Positions 1-5,104 of a stretch of 5,104 nt of DNA are shown one piece after another. Below the pieces are notes generated by a model. That model saw nothing but the letters and a program-made list of their open reading frames with translations, ran no database searches and was not told the origin of the DNA. The stretch is from NCBI GenBank assembly GCA_008636095.1, contig VSJD01000017.1:1-5104 (forward strand), in the 5' to 3' direction. Every line of letters begins with the position of its first letter. The first letter of the stretch is position 1. The translations under genes were made by a program, and so were the position numbers. Origin of the DNA: Kiritimatiellota bacterium. GTDB taxonomy: Bacteria; Verrucomicrobiota; Kiritimatiellia; JAAZAB01.

Positions 1-252
1 TCACCGGAACCATCGGGAGCAGGCGGCCACGTTACATACAGGCATACGGGGTGTTTAGCCCCACGTGGGTGATGTCCGCCGGCGCTCAGACACTGAATCG
101 GAGAGCAACTCCATTGCAATCCTCGAGCGTCTCCCGTGTCGCCCCAGTGAGTGTTTTCACTTTCACCCACTGGCCGTATACGATGCTCCCTTGGTTCCAT
201 TTTTTCCACTCTTTTTTGAACCCAAGAGACCACATTACCGACACTGATAAGA

Positions 253-275
253 GTCCGACCGTCTGATTGTCCGAC
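253..275. repeat. GTCCGAC direct repeat (two copies)
   Basis: GTCCGAC occurs at 253-259 and again at 269-275, a 16-bp period, in the non-coding stretch before mnmG. It is short and its meaning is unknown. It sits just upstream of the AATCCGTG repeat, so the two may belong to one interspersed non-coding element. Confidence 0.4.
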
Positions 276-294
276 TATATGACCGTCCTTCTGC

Positions 295-311
295 AATCCG
301 TGTAATCCGTG
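295..311. repeat. AATCCGTG tandem repeat (two copies)
   Basis: AATCCGTG occurs at 295-302 and 304-311, separated by one T. Similar strings of the form ATCCGTGTAATCCGTGG are, from memory, frequent intergenic debris in Verrucomicrobiota and Planctomycetota genomes. I cannot verify that here. The repeat supports the reading of this stretch as non-coding spacer. Confidence 0.5.
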
Positions 312-356
312 GTGAGTAGTTTCGATCTTGAATGCATTCGTTAATAGTATAAAAGC

Positions 357-2294
357 GTGAAGGCCAAATTTCCAATTTCCAATTTCCAATTTCAGCGTTC
401 TGTGAACGCTTTTGATGTTATCGTAATCGGAGCCGGACACGCTGGTTGTGAAGCCGCTCTTGTTGCCGCCAGGATGGGTGTCAAAATAGCGCTGGTGACT
501 ATGGATCGGAATGCTATCGCCCGTATGTCTTGTAACCCCTCGATTGGTGGCATAGGAAAATCACACCTCATTTGCGAACTGGATGCTCTGGGAGGAGAAA
601 TCGCTGTCAATACGGACTATACGGGCATTCAATTCAGGATTTTGAATATCAGGAAAGGCCCTGCCGTTCAATCATATCGTGCCCAATGTGATAAATCTGC
701 ATTTTCATTGCGCATGCAGGCCATATTAAATGCCACCAAAAACCTTGCTATTATAGAAGACTTGGCTATTGGAATATTGGTTGAAAATGGCAACCTGAGA
801 GGAATCCAATTAAAAAACCGAGGAGATCTTAAAGGTAAAACAGTCATATTGGCGGCTGGCACTTTTTTACATGGTACAATTCATATTGGGAACAAAAGCT
901 TTCCTGGTGGCAGACACGGCGAGCAGACATCTGCTCAGTTAAGTGAATCATTAAGAAATCTTGGATTATCACTGGCACGTTTCAAAACTGGTACACCACC
1001 GAGATTAGATCGAAAAACGATCAATTATGCTAAAATGGCCATTCAACCAGGGATTGAGCCTCCAGCCTTGTTTTCAAGGTCGGCAAGCAAAGATTGGAGA
1101 ATGTTCCACGTGGAACATCATGAGCCTGATGTCGAATGGATGAAACAAATGTTCCACGTGGAACATTTTAATACTACCATGCGACCATGGTTGCCTGGAA
1201 GTGACCAAATACCTTGTTTTCTGACACATACAACCCCAAAAACACACGATATTATTCGCAATAATCTTACTCAAAGTTCGCTCTATGGGGGCTATATAAA
1301 AAGTACAGGTGTGCGTTATTGCCCATCCATTGAGGATAAAATTGTAAAATTTCCTGAACGCTCGCAGCATCATGTCTTCATTGAGCCAGAGGGACGCCAT
1401 TCCATGGAAATATATCCGAATGGACTTTCCAACAGTCTTCCGGAGGCAATTCAACAGGAATTAATCAAATCAATACCCGGGCTTGAACAGGCCGAATTCA
1501 TTCACTATGCATATGCGATTGAATACGATTATTTGGATCCGACACAGTTGACCCATTCGCTTGAATCAAAATTGGTGGAAAATCTGTTTATTGCTGGTCA
1601 GATTAATGGAACAACTGGGTATGAGGAAGCGGCTGCGCAAGGCTTTGTAGCTGGCCTAAATGCAACAATGAAGGTTCGTGGTGAAAAGCCAATCCATTTC
1701 AGCCGTAATGAGTCTTATATTGGCGTACTTATTGATGACCTCGTCATGAAGGGGGTTGATGAACCCTATCGTATATTCACTTCACGTGCAGAGCACCGGT
1801 TATTGCTTCGACAGGATAATGCAGTCTTCAGAATGCTTAATATCGCAAAAAAGATTGGTATTGTGCCGAAGATTGTTATAGATGAAATTGACGGCCATAT
1901 TGTCGAAATTAACAATGAATTGAATCGGCTTGATAAGACATATTCAGATGGTCGTACACTGATTCAAATCCTATGTCGGCCGGAAATGAAATACAAGGAT
2001 TTGCCAGGCACTAAAAAATTACCCGATGAGGTTATTCAGCAAATCGAGATTCGCGCAAAATATCAGGGCTATATTGAGCGCGAGGAAGAGCAGATCATCC
2101 GTATAGATAAAAGTGAAAACACCCTCATTCCTTCATGGATTGATTATAATGAAATCAAGACCCTGAAGTATGAAGCACGTCAAAAGCTTATTAAGATCAG
2201 GCCCGACAATCTCGGCCAGGCATCCAGGATCCCCGGAGTTAATCCCGCTGATATCGCCATTTTATCCATATGGATAAAACGAGGACGCAAGTAA
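357..2294 (+). CDS. mnmG: tRNA uridine-5-carboxymethylaminomethyl modification enzyme MnmG (GidA)
   Basis: MnmG works in the cytoplasm with the GTPase MnmE, using FAD, to install the (carboxymethyl)aminomethyl group on wobble U34 of certain tRNAs. The 645-residue product is complete. The FAD-binding GAGHAG is at residues 25-30. [12 protein letters not shown] (57-68) carries Cys59 and [15 protein letters not shown] (318-332) carries Cys322, matching the essential E. coli Cys47 and Cys277. [17 protein letters not shown] (413-429) is the second family signature, and the C-terminal helical domain ends with [22 protein letters not shown]. The variants ICELDALGG and [13 protein letters not shown] look PVC-like. 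Compared with E. coli there is a 12-residue N-terminal extension encoded by a 7-bp repeat, and about 33 extra residues between 241 and 283 that contain two parS sites. The start is uncertain. GTG 357 is the longest choice, GTG 402 (Val16) gives a family-typical N-terminus, and neither has a clear Shine-Dalgarno. The gene is AT-richer than its neighbours and stands alone, without mnmE, rsmG or parAB in view. Confidence 0.97.
   Translation: MKAKFPISNFQFQRSVNAFDVIVIGAGHAGCEAALVAARMGVKIALVTMDRNAIARMSCNPSIGGIGKSHLICELDALGGEIAVNTDYTGIQFRILNIRKGPAVQSYRAQCDKSAFSLRMQAILNATKNLAIIEDLAIGILVENGNLRGIQLKNRGDLKGKTVILAAGTFLHGTIHIGNKSFPGGRHGEQTSAQLSESLRNLGLSLARFKTGTPPRLDRKTINYAKMAIQPGIEPPALFSRSASKDWRMFHVEHHEPDVEWMKQMFHVEHFNTTMRPWLPGSDQIPCFLTHTTPKTHDIIRNNLTQSSLYGGYIKSTGVRYCPSIEDKIVKFPERSQHHVFIEPEGRHSMEIYPNGLSNSLPEAIQQELIKSIPGLEQAEFIHYAYAIEYDYLDPTQLTHSLESKLVENLFIAGQINGTTGYEEAAAQGFVAGLNATMKVRGEKPIHFSRNESYIGVLIDDLVMKGVDEPYRIFTSRAEHRLLLRQDNAVFRMLNIAKKIGIVPKIVIDEIDGHIVEINNELNRLDKTYSDGRTLIQILCRPEMKYKDLPGTKKLPDEVIQQIEIRAKYQGYIEREEEQIIRIDKSENTLIPSWIDYNEIKTLKYEARQKLIKIRPDNLGQASRIPGVNPADIAILSIWIKRGRK
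367..393 (+). repeat. AATTTCC 7-bp tandem repeat (3.9 copies)
   Basis: AATTTCC is repeated at 367-373, 374-380 and 381-387, followed by AATTTC at 388-393. Read in the mnmG frame it encodes the residues around FPISNFQF, which have no counterpart in E. coli MnmG. From memory, the same repeat unit is common as an interspersed non-coding repeat in PVC-type and related genomes. That suggests a repeat that either lies just upstream of the true start or has been captured into the gene. Confidence 0.85.
394..410. repeat. Small inverted repeat over the alternative mnmG start
   Basis: AGCGTTC (394-400) and GAACGCT (404-410) are perfect 7-bp inverted arms around a TGT loop. The candidate GTG start at 402-404 lies in the loop and the first base of the right arm. 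In mRNA the hairpin could affect start recognition, but this is inference. There is no T-run, so it is not an intrinsic terminator. Confidence 0.6.
1101..1118. other. parS: parS centromere site 1 (ParB-binding), inside mnmG
   Basis: The 18-bp perfect palindrome ATGTTCCACGTGGAACAT contains the full 16-bp parS consensus TGTTCCACGTGGAACA at 1102-1117. parS is bound by ParB and seeds the partition complex that segregates chromosome origins. In the mnmG frame the site encodes MFHVEH (residues 249-254), within an insertion missing from E. coli MnmG. A 16-bp perfect match occurring twice within 70 bp is very unlikely by chance. Function still depends on a chromosomal ParB, which is not in this window. 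Confidence 0.9.
1149..1166. other. parS: parS centromere site 2 (ParB-binding), inside mnmG
   Basis: This is a second perfect parS, TGTTCCACGTGGAACA at 1150-1165, within the 18-bp palindrome ATGTTCCACGTGGAACAT. The palindrome extends outward by two more paired bases on each side (1147-1168). Its centre is 48 bp from that of site 1, exactly 16 codons, so it is read in the same frame and again gives MFHVEH (residues 265-270). The 30 bp between the two palindromes encode [10 protein letters not shown]. Confidence 0.9.
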
Positions 2295-2472
2295 TATTAT
2301 CGTTAATCTTTGCAGGTTAAGTACTTACGGCTAACCACCCCTGTGCCTTGGTTCTGCAATTTCACATACTGCGGAATACTGGATGGTATGAGTATCATGA
2401 TGTTGGGATTAAACGATTTATGATAACGCATGCCTTCATCCGACATCGGTTCGTTTCCGGTATCCATAGATC

Positions 2473-2538
2473 CACGGAGCTTCAGAATACTTGCGTTCAG
2501 ACAACGGGCTGGAGTTTCTCGCTCGCGGGATTCGCAAA
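2473..2538 (+). pseudogene. Relic of an IS3-type transposase integrase core
   Basis: This stretch translates as HGASEYLRSDNGLEFLAR followed by GIRK, which closely resembles the conserved segment of IS3-family (rve/DDE) transposases around the second catalytic aspartate, typically GxPxxIRSDNGPEF followed by an alanine-rich helix. Only about 22 codons are recognisable. An in-frame TAG lies just upstream at 2467-2469. Downstream the frame stays open but loses all likeness to the family: the expected glycine- and proline-rich segment and the catalytic glutamate are not visible. It is therefore a short broken remnant. No terminal inverted repeats or target duplication were found. Confidence 0.65.
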
Positions 2539-2655
2539 AGCAAGGCAATCCCACTTCAGAGCGGGACAAGGCTTGGGCTGGATGTGGGTGCGCCGCGCGA
2601 AGCATTGGACTTAATTCCATGCAAGCGCGGCAAACCTGCAGGTGGCCCAAGATTT

Positions 2656-2674
2656 ATCCCGCGTTTTGCGGGAT
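2656..2674. repeat. Hairpin ATCCCGC / GCGGGAT
   Basis: Perfect 7-bp inverted arms (2656-2662 and 2668-2674) flank a GTTTT loop. The stem is strong and GC-rich but no T-run follows on either strand, so termination is not clearly supported. It is the first of several hairpins in the spacer; CGAAG / CTTCG at 2691-2703 is another, smaller one. Confidence 0.6.
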
Positions 2675-2773
2675 CGCCGCCGTGTCCCGCCGAAGCGGCT
2701 TCGCGTAGGGGGACGCCTTTTGCGAACCGAATTCGCCACACTGCCGTGAGAGAACATAATTGGGTTGCCACGC

Positions 2774-2792
2774 CGCTTGCGGTGCGCAAGCG
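2774..2792. repeat. Hairpin CGCTTGCG / CGCAAGCG
   Basis: Perfect 8-bp inverted arms (2774-2781 and 2785-2792) surround a GTG loop. It lies between the mnmG and fucosidase transcription units and belongs to a palindromic, probably dispersed, repeat block. No T-run adjoins it. Confidence 0.6.
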
Positions 2793-2802
2793 TAGTGACG
2801 CG

Positions 2803-2817
2803 GCGGGCACAGCCCGC
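2803..2817. repeat. Hairpin GCGGGC / GCCCGC followed by GTTAGAC
   Basis: Perfect 6-bp inverted arms (2803-2808 and 2812-2817) enclose an ACA loop. GTTAGAC follows immediately at 2818-2824. That heptamer matches the integron attC core form GTTRRRY, but no partner RYYYAAC is found upstream on the same strand, so an attC site is not supported. Confidence 0.5.
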
Positions 2818-2891
2818 GTTAGACATCACGGCTTCTATTGACAATGCGTGCGGCCAGTCCTTTCTCCAATGCGCTCGTGACAATGCGCCTA

Positions 2892-4046
2892 CTACTGTAC
2901 GGGAGGACGTGGAGGCGGGCGACAACCGGTCGCATCGGCTGTGTTCCCCAAAAAGCCGTCATGGAAAAACACGGGGGCGTACCCGCGGTCGGTGACGCAG
3001 CGGATGGCGGTCTCCACGCGTTCGAGATGATCGGGGATATGGTTGTGATAATAGGGGAAAGAGTACTGTTCGTGGGTTGCCAAACCGATCGTCTCGTTGT
3101 AGACCGGGTTCTCGCAGGCCTTTTTCAGTTCCGCTGGGATTTCGTCTATCGGGGTAAGATTGGCACAACAGCTGCCCTTTACGAACACCAGCGCATGCTC
3201 GAAGTCATAGAGGACATGGTTGTTGAGCAAGTATAAGGATTTGTCCAGATCCTGGTAATAGCCGATGTCCGTCACCTGCTCGGTCCTGTCCGCCTCGCCG
3301 ACATACGTCTTTGCATCGATGAAAAAGCCGCTCAGGACTTTCACCCCACGCTCACTCAGCACGTGAAAGTTGTCAGGCGGGAGCATTCCCCAATGAATAA
3401 CGGTCGGCGGCTGGAACGACTGCTCCCCGGCGAACCTTACGACCTCGCTTTTGACAAGGTCATAATCCGTCGCCAACTTCTGAGGCGTCGCGTTCTGGTA
3501 GGGACGGTCAGGGAATTCAGAATACGCGTGGAACGAGAGTTTCAACCAGTCCGAATTGTCCCGCCATTCGCTTTTGTATTTGTCAGGGAAATCCTTGATG
3601 ATGAATGGGTTGTGGTCGTTCCGGTAAAACAGGTTCAAAACGAATTTCGTCCCGTAGTTCTTGTGTAATTCCAATAATTTTTTTAGATAGAAGTGCTCGA
3701 ACAGCGACTTGCTTTTATCTTTGTGGATGTCGGTGAGGAAAAAGACGTTGTCGTCAATAAAGAAATCGTATCGCTTAAAGGATTTCCTGTCCCACACGAC
3801 CTTGACCGATTGCTGGAATTCCCCATAATTGTTTTTTGTCTGGACGACGATTTCATTGAATGCGCCGGTCAAACGCACCGGGGCGTGGAAGACGAGGTTG
3901 TTCCTTTCCGCCGCCACCCCGTTCACCTTGATTTGCCCGGGTGATTCGCAGACGCCCTCGACGACAAACTCCAGGGAATTATCGCGCTCCACACCGTTGT
4001 GCCTGTTCAAAACCGTCCCATTTCGCAGATTGGTAATTCGCAACAT
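2892..4046 (-). CDS. Uncharacterised protein, possibly a divergent polysaccharide-deacetylase-like enzyme
   Basis: The product is 384 residues with no signal peptide or membrane segment, so it is probably cytoplasmic. Residues 1-86 look like a small beta-sandwich domain of alternating short strands. The main domain starts near YDFFIDDNVFFL (93-104). It has the look of a NodB-like or TIM-barrel carbohydrate enzyme, with Asp98-Asp99, SFHA with His173, IHWG with His218 and FFHDGF near 360-365. These are candidate metal or catalytic residues by position in beta-strand ends, not proven ones. I believe similar proteins annotated as hypothetical occur in several phyla, but I cannot name the family. 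The gene starts at an ATG 4 nt after the fucosidase stop with a good GGAGGG site, so it is probably translationally coupled and works on a product of that enzyme. The C-terminal tail after residue 367 is proline-rich (RPPPRPPVQ) and ends in tandem TAG TAG, which could be a decayed or added end. Confidence 0.85.
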   Translation of the reverse strand: MLRITNLRNGTVLNRHNGVERDNSLEFVVEGVCESPGQIKVNGVAAERNNLVFHAPVRLTGAFNEIVVQTKNNYGEFQQSVKVVWDRKSFKRYDFFIDDNVFFLTDIHKDKSKSLFEHFYLKKLLELHKNYGTKFVLNLFYRNDHNPFIIKDFPDKYKSEWRDNSDWLKLSFHAYSEFPDRPYQNATPQKLATDYDLVKSEVVRFAGEQSFQPPTVIHWGMLPPDNFHVLSERGVKVLSGFFIDAKTYVGEADRTEQVTDIGYYQDLDKSLYLLNNHVLYDFEHALVFVKGSCCANLTPIDEIPAELKKACENPVYNETIGLATHEQYSFPYYHNHIPDHLERVETAIRCVTDRGYAPVFFHDGFLGNTADATGCRPPPRPPVQ

Positions 4047-4050
4047 TTTC

Positions 4051-5104
4051 TCAGCCCTCCATATCGCAGACGATGACAGTGTTGTGCGGGTTCACCGGCT
4101 TGGCCGGCAGATTCCTGATCCAGAGTCGTTCACCCTGCTGGGAGAAGGAGACCGGTTCGCCGGTTTCGAGGAAGCGGACTGCGGTGACCTTCTCCTTGAT
4201 GTCCGCCACGGGGAACTCGGGATGCCAGTAGAGAACATGGAGATAGAGCTTGCCCGGCTTGCGGGTGATGCCGCCGAACGGGGTGACCAGCGGAGCCGGA
4301 GAGACATTGCTGACGCCTTGACTCGTCCCGTAGATGCTTTCACCGTTCTTTGCGAGCCATGCGCCGACTTGCCGGAGAATGCGGCTGTCGCGGGGATCGA
4401 CGGAACCATCCGGTTTCGGGCCGATGCTGAGGATGTAGTTTCCACCGTGGGACGCAGTGAGGGTGAGGTTCCGGATGACCTCGTAGGGCGTCTTGTAATG
4501 GCTGTCGCCCGGGATGTGTCCCCACCAGAAATCGTAAAGGGGCATCGTGCATTCCCAGTCCCGCATATGTGGCGTGATCATCTGCTCGGACTTGGTGCAG
4601 AAGTCTTCGGGTGTGCCACTGCGGTCGTTGATCAGGATGTCTGGTTGAAGGCGGCGCACCATGGCGTTCAACTTCTCGGATTGCCAGTCTGCGGGCGTCC
4701 ACGGCCAGCCGCCGTCGTACCAGAGGAGGTCGATCTTTCCATAGTTGGTCATCAGCTCCTCGACTTGGGCATGCATGTATTCGATGAATTTACTCCAGCC
4801 GGCAGGATCTTTCTGGGGGCCTTTGTGGTAGGCGTCGAACCGCCAGTCGAGCAGCGAGTAGTATAAGCCCACGGGCATGCCGTGCTTCCGGCACGCCGCG
4901 ACATATTCCTTGACGAGATCCCGCCCGCAGGCTGTCTTCGTGGTGGTGAAATCGCTGACCTTACTGTCGAACAGGCTGAATCCATCATGATGGCGGGTGG
5001 TCAGCACGATGTATTTCATGCCGGCCTGCCGCGCCAGGCGGATCCAGTTTGACGGCTTGTACTTGGCGGGTTTGAATGCAGCTGCGAGCTGATTCAACTC
5101 TTCA
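4051..5104 (-). CDS. GH29 alpha-L-fucosidase (partial, N-terminus beyond window)
   Basis: This enzyme hydrolyses terminal alpha-L-fucose from glycans with a retaining mechanism. About 350 residues are seen. Numbering from the Leu codon at 5095-5097, HHDGF is at 36-40, GLYYSLLDW at 77-85 and IDLLWYDGGW at 122-131, whose Asp128 matches the GH29 nucleophile. QPDILINDR (151-159), a WE pair at 181-182 and GGNYILSIGPKPDG (218-231) complete the catalytic (beta/alpha)8 domain. Residues from about 255 form the usual C-terminal beta domain. The acid/base residue varies in GH29 and I cannot assign it. The frame stays open to the window edge (GAA GAG precede the Leu codon), so the TTG there is not a start. 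The missing 5' part should encode the conserved WGxY-type N-terminus and any signal peptide, so the cellular location is unknown. The gene is GC-rich compared with mnmG and heads a two-gene operon. Confidence 0.95.
   Translation of the reverse strand, partial: EELNQLAAAFKPAKYKPSNWIRLARQAGMKYIVLTTRHHDGFSLFDSKVSDFTTTKTACGRDLVKEYVAACRKHGMPVGLYYSLLDWRFDAYHKGPQKDPAGWSKFIEYMHAQVEELMTNYGKIDLLWYDGGWPWTPADWQSEKLNAMVRRLQPDILINDRSGTPEDFCTKSEQMITPHMRDWECTMPLYDFWWGHIPGDSHYKTPYEVIRNLTLTASHGGNYILSIGPKPDGSVDPRDSRILRQVGAWLAKNGESIYGTSQGVSNVSPAPLVTPFGGITRKPGKLYLHVLYWHPEFPVADIKEKVTAVRFLETGEPVSFSQQGERLWIRNLPAKPVNPHNTVIVCDMEG
4055..4060 (-). promoter_or_regulatory. Shine-Dalgarno GGAGGG for the downstream operon gene
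   Basis: Read on the minus strand, GGAGGG lies 8 nt before the ATG at 4046 and overlaps the last two sense codons of the fucosidase gene (GAG GGC, then TGA). This fixes the start of the downstream gene and suggests translational coupling by ribosomes finishing the fucosidase. Confidence 0.8.

Larger units (their letters stand above)
1..356. other. Upstream region of mnmG with no convincing gene
   Basis: I find no recognisable gene here. The open frames are short, overlap each other on both strands and resemble no family I know. One minus-strand frame, from an ATG at 235 to a TGA at 86-88, would give a 49-residue peptide (starting MWSLGFKKEWKKW, ending VALRFSV). It has a plausible lysine-rich then beta-like pattern but no recognisable family, so I do not call it a gene. 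The half nearest mnmG (about 250-312) is made of short direct repeats and looks non-coding. A possible AT-rich -10-like hexamer, TATAAA, lies at 348-353 without a well-spaced -35 box. If it were real, it would fit the later mnmG start at 402 better than the one at 357. Confidence 0.5.
2295..2891. other. Degenerate intergenic region between convergent genes
   Basis: No intact gene is supported in these 597 bp. There are overlapping short open frames on both strands, including a minus-strand one over 2303-2650, but none resembles a known family over its length. What can be seen is a transposase relic near 2473-2538 and a GC-rich, hairpin-dense block at about 2650-2825. CAATGCG also occurs three times (2842-2848, 2867-2873, 2881-2887). 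I see no classical stem plus T-run terminator after mnmG (stop TAA 2292-2294) or after the minus-strand operon (stop at 2892). The pattern fits decayed mobile or repeat DNA. Confidence 0.6.

Noticed and set aside
60..69. CCCACGTGGG palindrome as a third parS
   Set aside because: It shares only the CCACGTGG core. The outer TGTT/AACA arms are missing.
191..225. Intrinsic terminator with T-runs upstream of mnmG
   Set aside because: The arms TTGGTTC and GAACCCAA pair only with a bulge, around a loop of about 20 nt that itself contains the T-runs. This is not a terminator layout.
51..266. Plus-strand small open frames upstream of mnmG
   Set aside because: Two overlapping frames of similar length, no family likeness and no clear ribosome site. 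The region looks like spacer DNA.
394..410. SOS (LexA) box
   Set aside because: The arms read GTTC...GAAC, opposite in order to the GAAC...GTTC of Gram-positive LexA sites, and do not match CTG(N10)CAG.
1074..1454. Minus-strand open frame within mnmG that also contains MFHVEH
   Set aside because: The peptide appears on both strands only because parS is palindromic. The frame is antisense to conserved MnmG motifs.
2303..2650. Minus-strand 115-codon open frame in the spacer
   Set aside because: No recognisable family, it is antisense to the transposase relic, and it runs into the hairpin block. Coding is not supported.
2818..2824. GTTAGAC as an integron attC core
   Set aside because: No matching RYYYAAC lies within a reasonable distance upstream on the same strand, and there is no cassette-like gene or integrase.
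3829..4866. Long plus-strand open frame opposite the fucosidase operon
   Set aside because: It is antisense to two genes with recognisable or coupled coding sense, crosses their boundary, and its translation resembles no family.

Overview
This window most likely comes from the chromosome of a bacterium of the PVC superphylum (Verrucomicrobiota, Kiritimatiellota or Lentisphaerota type). That placement is an inference. It rests on the MnmG sequence variant, a GH29 fucosidase gene next to an uncharacterised carbohydrate-type gene, and short tandem repeats of kinds I recall from such genomes. No rRNA, tRNA or CRISPR array is visible.

Layout. Positions 1-356 hold no convincing gene but contain short repeats just upstream of mnmG. 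Positions 357-2294 (+) encode a complete MnmG (GidA), the FAD-dependent enzyme that modifies the wobble uridine of certain tRNAs. Positions 2295-2891 are a degenerate intergenic stretch between convergent genes, with several GC-rich hairpins and a short relic of an IS3-type transposase. Positions 2892-5104 (-) are a two-gene operon. Its upstream gene is a GH29 alpha-L-fucosidase cut off by the window edge. The downstream gene encodes an uncharacterised 384-residue protein that may have a polysaccharide-deacetylase-like fold. The two genes are 4 nt apart, and the Shine-Dalgarno of the second lies in the last codons of the first, so they are probably co-translated and act in the same glycan-use pathway.

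The most striking observation is inside mnmG. Two perfect copies of the ParB-binding site parS (TGTTCCACGTGGAACA) lie 48 bp apart in the same reading frame, and each is translated as MFHVEH. They sit in a roughly 33-residue insertion relative to E. coli MnmG. A chromosome-segregation centromere thus appears to be embedded in the coding sequence of a tRNA-modification enzyme, with no parA, parB or rsmG visible alongside. The N-terminus of the same gene runs through a 7-bp tandem repeat and a small hairpin, which makes the true start uncertain (GTG at 357 or GTG at 402).

Base composition is mosaic. mnmG is clearly AT-richer than the fucosidase gene and the 2500-2830 intergenic block.
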